From contig CAZLWK010000018.1 of the NCBI GenBank assembly GCA_964563395.1, positions 1-64,000 of the forward strand: a stretch of DNA of 64,000 nt, read 5' to 3'. Source of the DNA: JBEVOS01 sp964563395 (GTDB lineage: Bacteria > Pseudomonadota > Alphaproteobacteria > Caulobacterales > Aquidulcibacteraceae). Shown one piece after another: positions 55,901-64,000 of the stretch (position 1 is its first letter; each line of letters begins with the position of its first letter). Under the pieces are notes generated by a model that did no database searches, had not been told where the DNA came from, and saw only the letters and a program-made list of their open reading frames with translations. The translations under genes were made by a program, and so were the position numbers.

Positions 55901-57322
55901 ATGTCCGCTAATCAAGGCCGCATCGCCCAGGTCATCGGCGCCGTCGTCGACGTCGAGTTCGAGGGCCCCTTGCCCGACATTTACAACGCGCTCGAAACCG
56001 AGAATCGCGGCCAGCGCCTGGTGCTCGAGGTCGCCACCCATCTCGGCGAAAACACCGTGCGCACCATCGCCATGGATTCCACGGACGGTCTCGTGCGCGG
56101 CGCGCCGGTGCGTGACACGGGCGGCCCGATCGCCGTGCCCGTGGGCGACGGCACGCTCGGCCGCATCGTCAACGTCATCGGCGAGCCGATCGACGAAGCC
56201 GGCCCCGTCCAAGCGACCACGAAGCGCGGCATCCACCAGCCGGCGCCGGCCTTCGTGGATCAGCGCACCGAGCCGGAAATGCTCGTCACCGGCATCAAGG
56301 TCGTCGATCTCCTGTGCCCCTATGCGAAGGGCGGCAAGATCGGCCTGTTCGGCGGCGCGGGCGTGGGCAAGACGGTGCTCATCCAGGAGCTGATCAACAA
56401 CGTCGCGAAGACGCATGGCGGCAATTCGGTGTTCGCCGGCGTCGGCGAACGCACGCGCGAAGGCAACGACCTCTATCACGAAATGATCGAGAGCGGCGTG
56501 AACAAGCATGGCGGCGGCCAAGGCAGCCGCTGCGCGCTCGTGTTCGGCCAGATGAACGAGCCGCCGGGCGCGCGCGCGCGCGTCGGCCTCACCGGCCTCA
56601 CCATCGCCGAGCATTTCCGCGATCAGGGCCAGGACGTGCTGTTCTTCGTCGACAACATCTTCCGCTTCACGCAAGCGGGCTCGGAAGTGTCGGCGCTGCT
56701 CGGCCGTATTCCTTCGGCGGTCGGCTATCAGCCCACGCTCGCCACCGAGATGGGCGCGATGCAGGAGCGCATCACCTCCACCACGAAGGGCTCGATCACC
56801 TCGGTGCAGGCGATCTACGTGCCGGCGGACGACTTGACCGACCCCGCGCCGGCCACGTCCTTCTCGCACTTGGACGCCACCACCGTTCTCAACCGCGCGA
56901 TCTCGGAGAAGGGCATCTATCCCGCCGTCGATCCGCTCGATTCCTCCTCGCGCATCCTGGAGCCGCGCGTCGTCGGCCAGGAGCATTACGACACCGCGCG
57001 CCGCGTTCAGGAAATCCTCCAGCGCTACAAGTCGCTGCAGGACATCATCGCCATTCTCGGCATGGATGAGCTGTCGGAAGAGGATAAGCTGGTCGTGGCC
57101 CGCGCCCGCAAGATCGAGCGCTTCCTGAGCCAGCCCTTCGACGTCGCCGAAGTGTTCACCGGTTCGCCCGGCGTGCAAGTGCCCGTGAAGGACACCGTGC
57201 GCGGCTTCAAGGGCCTGTGCGACGGCGAGTTCGACCATCTGCCCGAACAGGCCTTCTACATGGTCGGCTCGATCGAGGACGCGATCGCCAAGGCCCAGCG
57301 CATGGCCGCCGAAGCGGCGTAA
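55901..57322 (+). CDS. atpD: ATP synthase F1 subunit beta
   Basis: The 473-residue catalytic subunit. Walker A is GGAGVGKTV, the catalytic Glu region GVGERTREGNDLY and the DELSEED-type loop appears as MDELSEEDKL. The ATG at 55901 is preceded by GAGGAAG. It is followed not by atpC but by two other genes. Confidence 0.98.
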   Translation: MSANQGRIAQVIGAVVDVEFEGPLPDIYNALETENRGQRLVLEVATHLGENTVRTIAMDSTDGLVRGAPVRDTGGPIAVPVGDGTLGRIVNVIGEPIDEAGPVQATTKRGIHQPAPAFVDQRTEPEMLVTGIKVVDLLCPYAKGGKIGLFGGAGVGKTVLIQELINNVAKTHGGNSVFAGVGERTREGNDLYHEMIESGVNKHGGGQGSRCALVFGQMNEPPGARARVGLTGLTIAEHFRDQGQDVLFFVDNIFRFTQAGSEVSALLGRIPSAVGYQPTLATEMGAMQERITSTTKGSITSVQAIYVPADDLTDPAPATSFSHLDATTVLNRAISEKGIYPAVDPLDSSSRILEPRVVGQEHYDTARRVQEILQRYKSLQDIIAILGMDELSEEDKLVVARARKIERFLSQPFDVAEVFTGSPGVQVPVKDTVRGFKGLCDGEFDHLPEQAFYMVGSIEDAIAKAQRMAAEAA

Positions 57323-57337
57323 AGAGGACGCGAGATC

Positions 57338-57856
57338 ATGGCGGAAGGCGCGGCGACACATCGGCCTTCCTCCATGCGCGCCAAGCTGCGCGCCTTCCAG
57401 AAGGCGCGCACGGCGCAAACCTCGTCCACGCTCGCGCTCGATCTTGAGACGCTGCGTCACGCCGATCTCGATTTGGCGGTGAAGGCGGGCGGGCTGTTGG
57501 CGTTCAACGGCCTCATCATCGGCGCGGGCATCCAGCCGATCGCCGCCTCGCCAGGCGCGCCCATCGCCGTCGATCCCTTCACCGATCCATGGATCGCCGC
57601 GCTGACGGCGCTTGGCGTCATTCTCATGTCGGTGGCCGCCGCGCTTTGCGTCAGCGCCATCCTCATCAATGAGGATTTCGACGATCATGGCGTCGAGGAA
57701 GACGCCGAATCCATTCTCGTGCGCCTGGAGGCCGCCTATTGCGCCGCGATCGATGCGCAGCGGCGTCTCCTCCTGCGCGCGGGCCGCTACACCTATGCCG
57801 GCGGGGCGGTGACGGCGGCGGCCTTCCTGTGGGCTTTGCTCGACAAATGGATTTGA
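57338..57856 (+). CDS. Two-TM membrane protein of unknown function inside the atp operon
   Basis: A 172-residue protein lying 15 bases after atpD. A basic N-terminus is followed by two hydrophobic segments (LAVKAGGLLAFNGLIIGAGI and WIAALTALGVILMSVAAALC), an acidic loop (NEDFDDHGVEEDAE), a helix with RLEAAYCAAIDAQRRLLLRA and a final hydrophobic helix. The part HADLDLAVKAGGLLAFNGLI faintly recalls the membrane domain of Pycsar effector-type proteins, but I would not name it on that basis. Its placement suggests co-expression with F1. Confidence 0.75.
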   Translation: MAEGAATHRPSSMRAKLRAFQKARTAQTSSTLALDLETLRHADLDLAVKAGGLLAFNGLIIGAGIQPIAASPGAPIAVDPFTDPWIAALTALGVILMSVAAALCVSAILINEDFDDHGVEEDAESILVRLEAAYCAAIDAQRRLLLRAGRYTYAGGAVTAAAFLWALLDKWI

Positions 57857-57893
57857 GGTTTACGCCCGCGCCGACTCGCGCGCCTCTGGCGTC

Positions 57894-58370
57894 ATGCGAA
57901 CCGCCGCCGACCTCGCCGCCTTTGTGATCGTTCAAGGCTGCCTGCCGATGATCGCGGGCCGCAGGCCCGATGCGCCCCCGCCGGAAGGCGCGTTGATCGC
58001 CGCCGCCGAGCGCGCCGCTCTGGGCTTTACGGGGCCGGGCTTCGCGCTCGCGTACGAAACCGCCGATGGGCGCATGGTCGTCGATTACGGAGCCGAGACG
58101 GCCACGCTGCGCCTCCCGGCGCTTCAACGCGCCACGGCGCTGGAAATTCTGAGCGCCGCTCTTGCCCGCGCCCCTGGCGATCTGCAGCAGGCGGAAGAGC
58201 CTTCGGGGCCGGGCGGGGCGGTCTTGCGCACCTATCTTCTGCGGCTCACCGAGCGGCGCTATGCGCGGATCGCTGCGTCGATCCCACCAGGCGAGACTGG
58301 TCCCCTTGAGCTGCGCGTCACCGGCGTCGCGGCGATTGGCTACACCTCCCCGCGGGCCGAGGCGGCTTGA
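57894..58370 (+). CDS. Hypothetical protein inside the atp operon
   Basis: A 158-residue protein between the membrane-protein gene and atpC, on the same strand with a 37-base gap upstream. It shows alternating strands and helices (ALAYETADGRMVVDYGAETA; LRTYLLRLTERRYARIAASI). It has no signal peptide, membrane helix or known motif. Confidence 0.65.
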   Translation: MRTAADLAAFVIVQGCLPMIAGRRPDAPPPEGALIAAAERAALGFTGPGFALAYETADGRMVVDYGAETATLRLPALQRATALEILSAALARAPGDLQQAEEPSGPGGAVLRTYLLRLTERRYARIAASIPPGETGPLELRVTGVAAIGYTSPRAEAA

Positions 58371-58427
58371 CGTTGATCGCGCGCGGGGCGATCAACCCGC
58401 CGTCTCCAACCGGACTGGAATTCTCCC

Positions 58428-58847
58428 TTGGCCGATAAGCTCATCTTTTCGCTCGCCGCGCCGGAACGCGAATTGTTTCATGGCGAGGTGGATTCGGTGA
58501 TCGTGCCGGGCGTCGAGGGCGAGTTCGGCGTGCTGCCCGGCCACGCGCCCATGCTGTCGCTGGTGAAGCCTGGCGTGCTCCGCGTGGTGGACGGCGCCGA
58601 GACGCGGCGCATCTTCGTCAATGGCGGTTTCGCGGATGTGACGCCCGAGGGCCTCACAGTGCTCGCCGAGGAGGCGATCGATCTGGCGCGCGCCGAGATC
58701 GACGTGGCCAGCCTCGATCGCGCCATGGCCGACGCCGCGGACGATCTGCGCGACGCCGCGACCGACGGCGCGCGCACGGCCGCCACGGCAAAGATCGCGC
58801 GCGCCGAGGCGCTGAAGGCCGCGCTGGCGCAGGGCGCCGCGCACTAG
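58428..58847 (+). CDS. atpC: ATP synthase F1 subunit epsilon
   Basis: A 139-residue protein with the beta-sandwich domain LIFSLAAPERELFHGEVDSV, VEGEFGVLPGHAPMLSLVKPG and FVNGGFADVTPEGLTVLAEEA. A C-terminal two-helix arm follows that can inhibit ATP hydrolysis. The start is a TTG at 58428. The gene is separated from atpD by two unrelated genes, which is uncommon. Confidence 0.95.
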   Translation: MADKLIFSLAAPERELFHGEVDSVIVPGVEGEFGVLPGHAPMLSLVKPGVLRVVDGAETRRIFVNGGFADVTPEGLTVLAEEAIDLARAEIDVASLDRAMADAADDLRDAATDGARTAATAKIARAEALKAALAQGAAH

Positions 58848-58951
58848 AATTTCTTGTCAGGACGGCGCCAAATTGCGCCAAGACTTGTCCGACGCGCCAC
58901 AAATAGAATCCGCCGTAATTCTTTAGCAGGGCATGTCGCTTGCGCGCTTTT

Positions 58952-58974
58952 CCTTGTCCGAACACCGGACAAGG
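58952..58974. promoter_or_regulatory. Perfect inverted repeat upstream of the EF-hand gene
   Basis: CCTTGTCCG and its reverse complement CGGACAAGG flank a 5-base spacer, 46 bases before the GTG start. There is no T-run, so it is more likely an operator than a terminator. A single half-site CTTGTCCG also occurs at 58884-58891. Confidence 0.45.
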
Positions 58975-59020
58975 CGCGGCGAAACCCTTCGTCACGCCTC
59001 CAACAAGGAAGGAGTGACCA

Positions 59021-59446
59021 GTGAATATTGGATCCATATCTGGTGGAGGGATGCCTTCACTTGCGCAAATGCAGCAAATGCATCAGCGACTATTTGGTGA
59101 GGCGGATACGGATGCTTCCGGTGCGTTGTCGCTTGATGAATTCAAATCGCTCGGCAAAAACGCGCCGATGCAGGGGATCGGCGGGCAGAATATGCCGAGC
59201 GCCGACGAAATGTTCGCCAAGCTCGACGCCGACGGCGACGGCGCTCTCACCGCCGCCGAAATGGAGCCGCCGCAGCCGCCGCAAGGCGCTTTCAGCGACG
59301 ACATGATGAGCGCGCTCCTCGGCATGCAGGAGGAGGATTCGGCGGCGACATTCTCCGCGGAATCCTCCGCCGTCAGCCTCCTGCAATCCCTGCTCGCGCA
59401 GCTGAAGCAGGAAAGCGAGACGAGCATGCTGTCCATCTCGGCCTAA
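59021..59446 (+). CDS. EF-hand calcium-binding protein
   Basis: A 141-residue protein with two canonical 12-residue EF-hand loops: residues 29-40 (DTDASGALSLDE) and 69-80 (DADGDGALTAAE). A Met/Gln-rich N-terminus and a Ser-rich C-terminal half follow the usual low-complexity pattern of bacterial calmodulin-like proteins. There is no signal peptide. The start is GTG with AAGGAG upstream. The upstream inverted repeat suggests individual regulation. Confidence 0.85.
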   Translation: MNIGSISGGGMPSLAQMQQMHQRLFGEADTDASGALSLDEFKSLGKNAPMQGIGGQNMPSADEMFAKLDADGDGALTAAEMEPPQPPQGAFSDDMMSALLGMQEEDSAATFSAESSAVSLLQSLLAQLKQESETSMLSISA

Positions 59447-59456
59447 ACGCATGGCC

Positions 59457-59492
59457 AAGCCCTCTCCCGCGCAAAGGCGGGGGAGAGGGCTT
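59457..59492. repeat. Intergenic hairpin repeat, second copy of the GCCCTCTC...GAGAGGGC type
   Basis: A perfect 12-bp stem (59457-59468 with 59481-59492), with part of the 12-base interior also self-complementary. It shares the GCCCTCTC/GAGAGGGC core with the element at 6389-6412. It lies between the EF-hand and phosphoesterase genes and could also act as a weak terminator. Confidence 0.55.
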
Positions 59493-59526
59493 GTGCCGGC
59501 GCGCGGGGCTAGAGAGAACCGCGCGT

Positions 59527-60483
59527 GTGATCCATCCTCATCTCTGGCCAGCCGTCATCGGCGCGGCGTTCGGCCTGCCCGTGCTGGCGCTGGCGATGTG
59601 GCGGCTGTTTCGGCGCTGGGATGGGCTGCGGCCGCGCACGCGCTGGACGCTGCTGGTTCTCCTCGGCCTTGTGGAGGCCGGCTATTGGCTGAACGTCTAT
59701 GCGTGGCTGATCGAGCCGAACCGGCTCGTGGTCCGTGAGGTCGTGATCGAAACGCCGCATTGGCGCGGCGCGCCGCTGCGCGCGGCCTTGATGGGCGACG
59801 TCCATATCGCCGGGCCGCACATGCGCGCCGCCCGCGTTGAGCGCATCGTTCGGCGCGTCAACGCCGAACGCCCGGATATCGTGTTCCTGCTTGGCGACCA
59901 TGTGGCCGGCCATACCGCGCGGGGCCGGCGCGGCGGCGCCGAGAATCAGGAGATCGAGAACGGGCTCGCCGCGCTCGCCATGCTCGATGCGCCGGCCCTC
60001 GCCGTGATCGGCAATCACGATGTCTGGTATGGCCGCGATTTCATCACCCAGGCTTTGACCGAGGCGGGCGTCGGCGTGCTTTGGAACCGCCACGCCATCG
60101 TGCCCCGCGCAGAAGGGGAATTCGTGGTCGCCGGCCTTGAGGATCCCGTCACATCGCGCCCCGATCTGCGCGCCGCCCTCGATGGCGCGCCGAGCGATCT
60201 CGACATGATCGTGCTCGCGCATTCGCCCGATTGGTTTCCGCGAGAAACCGTGCCGTTCGGCCTCTATTTCGGCGCGCACACCCATTGCGGCCAAGTCACC
60301 ATACCGTTCGTAGGTCGGCCGATCGTGCCCTCCGATTATGGCGAGCGCTATGCCTGCGGACGGGTGGATGAGAATGGCCGCACGCTCTATGTGACGGGCG
60401 GCGTGGGCACGAGCCTCTTGCCGGTGCGATTTCTCAATCCGCCGGAAATCGTGATCATCACGCTTAAAAGCGCGGGGGAGTGA
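59527..60483 (+). CDS. Membrane-anchored metallophosphoesterase (YkuE/YaeI-like)
   Basis: Two N-terminal transmembrane helices (about residues 6-24 and 38-60) followed by a calcineurin-like phosphoesterase. The metal-binding motifs are MGDVHIAGPH, LLGDHVAG, GNHDVWYG and GAHTHCGQVTIP. Related YkuE/YaeI/LpxG-like enzymes cleave phospholipid or lipid A precursor phosphodiesters. The substrate here is unproven. I chose GTG at 59527; an earlier start at 59491 falls inside the hairpin repeat. Confidence 0.88.
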   Translation: MIHPHLWPAVIGAAFGLPVLALAMWRLFRRWDGLRPRTRWTLLVLLGLVEAGYWLNVYAWLIEPNRLVVREVVIETPHWRGAPLRAALMGDVHIAGPHMRAARVERIVRRVNAERPDIVFLLGDHVAGHTARGRRGGAENQEIENGLAALAMLDAPALAVIGNHDVWYGRDFITQALTEAGVGVLWNRHAIVPRAEGEFVVAGLEDPVTSRPDLRAALDGAPSDLDMIVLAHSPDWFPRETVPFGLYFGAHTHCGQVTIPFVGRPIVPSDYGERYACGRVDENGRTLYVTGGVGTSLLPVRFLNPPEIVIITLKSAGE

Positions 60484-61629
60484 ATGGGCGGCGTATCCGA
60501 CGCGGTGAACATCGACGATCTGCGCGCGCTGGCGAAAAAGCGCCTGCCGAAAATGGTGTTCGATTACATCGATGGCGGCGCCGACGATGAGATCACGTTG
60601 CGCCAAAGCGTGTCGCGCTTGCGCGCCTATCGGCTGGTCTGGGATGCGCTGGTCGATATCGCCGCGCTCGATCTCTCCACGCGCGTGCTCGGGCAGGATT
60701 TGAAGCTGCCCTTCTTCATTAGCCCGACAGCGACCTCGCGCCTCTTTCATCATGAGGGCGAGCGCGCCGTGGCCGCCGCCGCGCACAAGCGCGGCATCGC
60801 CTATTCGCTCTCCACCATCGGCTCGACCTCGATCGAGGACGTCGCCGCGATCAATCCCGGGCCGAAATTCTTTCAGGTCTATGTCTGGAAAGATCGCGGT
60901 CTTGTGAAGGAGATTCTCGCGCGCGTGCGCGCGGCCGGCTATGCGGGCGTCATCCTCACGGTGGATGTGCCCATCGCCGGCAATCGCGAACGCGATCCGC
61001 GCAATCGCTTCACCATCCCGCCCAGCATCAACGCCACCACCGTCACGCACATGTTGTCGCGGCCGGAATATCTTTGGAACATGGCCACGCATCCGCGCAT
61101 CGGCGCGGCCAATTTCGCCCATCTCAGCGCCAAGGACATGGACGGCGGCGTGATCGGCTTCATCAACAGCCAGTTCGATCGCAGCGTGACCTGGGACGAC
61201 GCCGCCTGGATGCGCGACGCCTGGGGCGGCCCGTTCGCGATTAAAGGCATCACCCATGCCGAGGATGCGCGCCGTTGCGCGGAGATGGGCGCCGCGGCCT
61301 GGATTTCCAATCATGGCGGGCGTCAGCTCGACACCGCGCCGGCGACGATCGACGTGCTGCGCGAAGTGGTCGAAGCCGTCGATGGCCGGACGGATGTGAT
61401 TTTCGACGGCGGCGTGCGCCGTGGCACGGACATCGTCAAAGCGCTGGCGCTTGGCGCAAGCGCGGTCGCGATCGGGCGCGCTTATTTGTTTGGTCTCGCG
61501 GCGGGCGGGCGCGCGGGTGTCGAACGCGCGCTGACCATTCTGGAGGAAGAATTGCGCCGCGACTTGATGCTGGTCGGCTGTCCGCGCGTGCGCGATCTGA
61601 CCCCTCGCTTCGTGCGGCCGCCGGTCTGA
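60484..61629 (+). CDS. lldD: FMN-dependent alpha-hydroxy acid dehydrogenase (L-lactate dehydrogenase-like)
   Basis: A 381-residue FMN TIM-barrel enzyme oxidising L-2-hydroxy acids. It starts directly after the phosphoesterase stop. Family features are FDYIDGGADDEITLR, the FMN-binding FFISPTATSRL and AIKGITHAEDARRC, the catalytic His277 in SNHGGRQLD and FDGGVRRGTDIVKALALGA. L-lactate is the usual substrate of closest relatives, but other hydroxy acids such as mandelate or glycolate cannot be excluded. Confidence 0.88.
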   Translation: MGGVSDAVNIDDLRALAKKRLPKMVFDYIDGGADDEITLRQSVSRLRAYRLVWDALVDIAALDLSTRVLGQDLKLPFFISPTATSRLFHHEGERAVAAAAHKRGIAYSLSTIGSTSIEDVAAINPGPKFFQVYVWKDRGLVKEILARVRAAGYAGVILTVDVPIAGNRERDPRNRFTIPPSINATTVTHMLSRPEYLWNMATHPRIGAANFAHLSAKDMDGGVIGFINSQFDRSVTWDDAAWMRDAWGGPFAIKGITHAEDARRCAEMGAAAWISNHGGRQLDTAPATIDVLREVVEAVDGRTDVIFDGGVRRGTDIVKALALGASAVAIGRAYLFGLAAGGRAGVERALTILEEELRRDLMLVGCPRVRDLTPRFVRPPV

Positions 61630-62247
61630 TCAGGCGAGGGCGAGAATCTCGGCCGGCGTTCTGATCAGACGATCCGGCGCCTGCGCGGCCAGCAAAGCTT
61701 CGGTCGCATAGCCCCAGATCACCGCGCCGCACGCGATCCCAGCGGCGCGCGCAGCCTCGATGTCGCGCACTTCATCGCCGATGGAGATCGCCTCGCCGGC
61801 GCTGACGCCCGTCGCCGCGAGCACGCGGCGGAAATTGTCGGCCTTGCCGAACATCGCCGCATCGCAATCGTATACGGAAAATAGCCCGGCCAATGGGCCG
61901 AGCGCGCGGCGCACGGCCTCGGCGCTGTTAGAGCTCACCGCCGCCAGGATCTTGCCGCGCCCATGCAGGTCGCGCAGCATTTCCGGGATGCCGGAAAAGA
62001 GCGGCGCGGGCGCCGCTTCCTTGGCCCGCGCGCGCACATGATCGACGATCTCGGGCAGACGTTCGGGCGGCAGCCGCATGGCGCGGAAGATCGCGTGGCT
62101 GTCCTTGCCGCGCAGCGCCTCCATTTCTTCCGGCGGGAGCGCGCGATAGCCGAATTGGTCCGCCGCGGCGTTCAGCGTCTCCACCATCCAGGCGGCGCTG
62201 TCGGCCAACGTGCCGTCGAAATCGAAGATGAAAAGGCGATAGCGCAT
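61630..62247 (-). CDS. HAD-family phosphatase, phosphoglycolate phosphatase-like
   Basis: A 205-residue haloacid dehalogenase-type hydrolase. Asp9 and Asp11 lie in FDFDGTLADS (motif I). AAVSSNSAEAVR is motif II, FGKADNFRRVL supplies the Lys of motif III, and SIGDEVRDIEAARAAGI is motif IV. A helical cap lies at about 15-80. The substrate is not certain; phosphoglycolate is the common one. The stop abuts that of lldD (convergent). Confidence 0.88.
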   Translation of the reverse strand: MRYRLFIFDFDGTLADSAAWMVETLNAAADQFGYRALPPEEMEALRGKDSHAIFRAMRLPPERLPEIVDHVRARAKEAAPAPLFSGIPEMLRDLHGRGKILAAVSSNSAEAVRRALGPLAGLFSVYDCDAAMFGKADNFRRVLAATGVSAGEAISIGDEVRDIEAARAAGIACGAVIWGYATEALLAAQAPDRLIRTPAEILALA

Positions 62248-62322
62248 TGCGTGCTCGGCTTAGGGCTTGTGGACGCGCAAATGAAGCGCAAAGCTTCCGC
62301 CAAACCTTAGGGAAGGAGCGCC

Positions 62323-63741
62323 ATGCGCGAGTATGCGGATCATGACGGCTTGGCGCTTGGCGCGCTGGTGGCCAAGGGCGAGGTGACGCCGGCTGAACTT
62401 GTCGAAGCGGCGATCGAGCGGATCGAGCGGCGCAATGGCGTGCTCAACGCCGTGGTGCACAAGGCCTATGACGAAGCGCGCCGGGCCGCGCGCGGCGCCT
62501 TTCAGGGCCCGTTCGCCGGCGTGCCCTTCCTGATCAAGGATTTGGGCGCGCAGGTCGCCGGCTGGCCGCGCACCTCGGGTTCACGCTTCGCCGCGCACGT
62601 GGTGGACAACGATGACAGCGCCCTCGTGCGGAAGTTTCGCGCCAGCGGCGTCAATTTGATCGGCAAAAGCAACACGCCCGAATACGGCATCACCGGAACG
62701 ACGGAGAGCGTGCTGCTCGGGCCTTGCCGCAATCCCTGGAACCCGGAGCACATCGCCGGCGGCTCCTCCGGCGGTGCGGCCAGCGCGGTGGCGGCCGGCA
62801 TCGCGCCGTTGGCGCATGCGAGCGACGGGCTCGGCTCCATCCGCATCCCGGCCGCGTGCTGCGGCCTTGTGGGCCTCAAGACGACGCGCGAGCGCACGCA
62901 GGAATATCCCGATCCGGACGATGTCGTCGTCGGCCTCGGCGTCAATCACGTCGTCAGCCGCAGCGTGCGCGACAGCGCCGCCATGCTTGATTGCATCGAT
63001 GCGCCGCTGCCGGATTCGCCCTATGCCGCGCCGCCAAAGACGGGGCCGTTCCTCGACGAAGTCGGCAAGAGCCCTGGCCGGTTGCGCATCGCCTGGTCCA
63101 GCCAGACGCCGAACGGCAAGCCGATCGATCCGGAAATTCAAGCCGCGCTCGAAGCCGTCGCCGACATGTTGAAGCATTTGGGGCATGACGTCTTTCCGCG
63201 CGATCTCGACGTGGATCTGCGCGCGCTCTATGCGGCGCGTGCGCCGATCTCCGGCGCGGCCTTCGCCTCCGGCATGCAAAAGCGGATCGCCGCGTTCGGC
63301 CGCGAGCCCGCGCCCGATGAGCTCGAGCCGCTCACATGGGCGTCCTACAAGGGCGCGCTCAAGGTAAGCGGGGCGCAGGCGATCAGCGGCTTTCAGGAGA
63401 TGCGCACGCGCTGCCGCGAAGTGCTTCGCCAATTCAAACATTTCGACGTGTTCTTGACGCCCGTCATGGGAACGCCGCCGCCGAAGATCGGCTATCTCGG
63501 CCCCGATCAGGACCCGCGCGAATTGATGCGCCGGCAGGCGGCGGTGTTTCCGTTCACGCCGCCGTTCAATTTCACCGGCCAGCCCTCGATCTCGCTCCCG
63601 CTTGCCTGGTCGAAGGAGGGCCTGCCGATCGGCATGATGTTCACGGCACGCTATGCGGACGAAGCCACGCTGTTCCGGCTCGCCGGTCAGTTGGAAAAGG
63701 AAGCGCCTTGGGCGGGCAGGAAGCCGCCGATCTGGAACTGA
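62323..63741 (+). CDS. Amidase signature family amidase
   Basis: A 472-residue hydrolase with the Ser-cisSer-Lys triad: Lys72 in PFLIKDLG, Ser148/149 in AGGSSGGAASAVAAG and nucleophile Ser172 in SDGLGSIRIPAACC. The C-terminus (FNFTGQPSISLPLAWSKEGL, PIGMMFTARYADEATLFRLA) is typical. It could act on carboxylic acid amides such as 6-aminohexanoate dimers or aryl amides. Which one is undetermined. Confidence 0.9.
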   Translation: MREYADHDGLALGALVAKGEVTPAELVEAAIERIERRNGVLNAVVHKAYDEARRAARGAFQGPFAGVPFLIKDLGAQVAGWPRTSGSRFAAHVVDNDDSALVRKFRASGVNLIGKSNTPEYGITGTTESVLLGPCRNPWNPEHIAGGSSGGAASAVAAGIAPLAHASDGLGSIRIPAACCGLVGLKTTRERTQEYPDPDDVVVGLGVNHVVSRSVRDSAAMLDCIDAPLPDSPYAAPPKTGPFLDEVGKSPGRLRIAWSSQTPNGKPIDPEIQAALEAVADMLKHLGHDVFPRDLDVDLRALYAARAPISGAAFASGMQKRIAAFGREPAPDELEPLTWASYKGALKVSGAQAISGFQEMRTRCREVLRQFKHFDVFLTPVMGTPPPKIGYLGPDQDPRELMRRQAAVFPFTPPFNFTGQPSISLPLAWSKEGLPIGMMFTARYADEATLFRLAGQLEKEAPWAGRKPPIWN

Positions 63742-63817
63742 TTGACGCTGCTCGCGCGGCGTCACCATGGACGCCTTGCCGGGTGAAGCTCTACTCTCGT
63801 CCCAAAAGGGAGGAGAC

Positions 63818-64000
63818 ATGAGCGCGCCGGGCGCCGATCCTGCATTCGAGGCGGCGCTGTCGCGCGTCTGCGCCCGCGTGCTCGGCGCGCCAGCGGAGAA
63901 GGCGCAGCGCCTCTCCGGCGGCGCCAGCCAGGAAACATGGGCGTTCGAAGTCGCCGGCAAGCGCTACATTCTGCGGCGTGCGCCGCAGGGCGCGCCGCCT
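63818..64000 (+). CDS. Phosphotransferase (APH) family protein, 5' part only
   Basis: A 61-codon open start cut off by the window edge. GGAGG precedes the ATG at 63818. The sequence RLSGGASQETWAFEVAGKRY is the nucleotide-binding start of aminoglycoside-phosphotransferase/ACAD10-like kinases, with ILRRAP as the following strand. In such genomes these often sit near acyl-CoA dehydrogenases. Confidence 0.75.
   Translation, partial: MSAPGADPAFEAALSRVCARVLGAPAEKAQRLSGGASQETWAFEVAGKRYILRRAPQGAPP

Noticed and set aside
54962..57688. A 908-codon open frame antisense to atpG and atpD
   Set aside because: It covers conserved ATP synthase genes on the other strand and shows no recognisable domain or ribosome-binding site.

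Overview
The window is about 64 kb of GC-rich, densely packed bacterial chromosome. Gene content and order point to an alphaproteobacterium. Examples are the nusA-ylxR-infB-rbfA-truB-rpsO-pnp cluster, the mutM/ubiE/ubiB/coaBC/dut block beside rpsT-dnaA, an atpHAGDC operon without the Fo genes, and fabA-fabB. A Caulobacterales-like or related lineage is plausible, but the genus cannot be fixed from the sequence alone. No rRNA, tRNA, CRISPR array, prophage or insertion sequence was seen.

Layout. 1-8.8 kb: translation and RNA-metabolism cluster (NusA C-terminus, YlxR/L7Ae, IF-2, lipoprotein, RbfA, TruB, S15, PNPase), closed by a strong terminator. 8.8-18.2 kb: two small ORFs, an SDR, FabI, a diiron ferritin-like protein, a zinc alcohol dehydrogenase with a small membrane protein and a divergent LysR regulator, a histidine kinase, FabB-FabA and a secreted SH3-like protein. 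18.4-28.1 kb: 2-hydroxyacid dehydrogenase, GFA protein, lipoprotein, RTX calcium-binding protein, PhoD phosphatase with an alpha/beta hydrolase, a MoeB-lipoprotein-CysK operon and an MFS transporter. 28.1-35.9 kb: Dut, a small unknown protein, CoaBC with an antitoxin-like N-terminus, UbiB, UbiE, MutM, an FMN oxidoreductase-like protein and S20. 35.9-40.2 kb: an A+T-rich leader, then DnaA, DnaN and RecF. 40.3-52.6 kb: membrane proteins, dihydrolipoyl dehydrogenase, GNAT, a histone H1-like protein, XerC, a DUF29 protein, PriA, GH29 fucosidase, lipoprotein, TerC, a degenerate C15-peptidase relative and an MHS-type transporter. 52.8-58.8 kb: F1-ATPase operon with two unrelated genes between atpD and atpC. 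59-64 kb: EF-hand protein, membrane phosphoesterase, FMN-dependent hydroxyacid dehydrogenase, HAD phosphatase, amidase and the start of an aminoglycoside-phosphotransferase-like gene.

The most notable observations are these. CoaBC carries a Phd/YefM antitoxin-like N-terminal domain, with a perfect palindrome directly upstream. infB is split between two frames in its low-complexity linker. A peptidase-C15 homologue appears to have lost all three catalytic residues. The atp operon contains two inserted genes. PriA and DnaA lack residues that are normally conserved. All calls come from reading the sequence; no database search was run.
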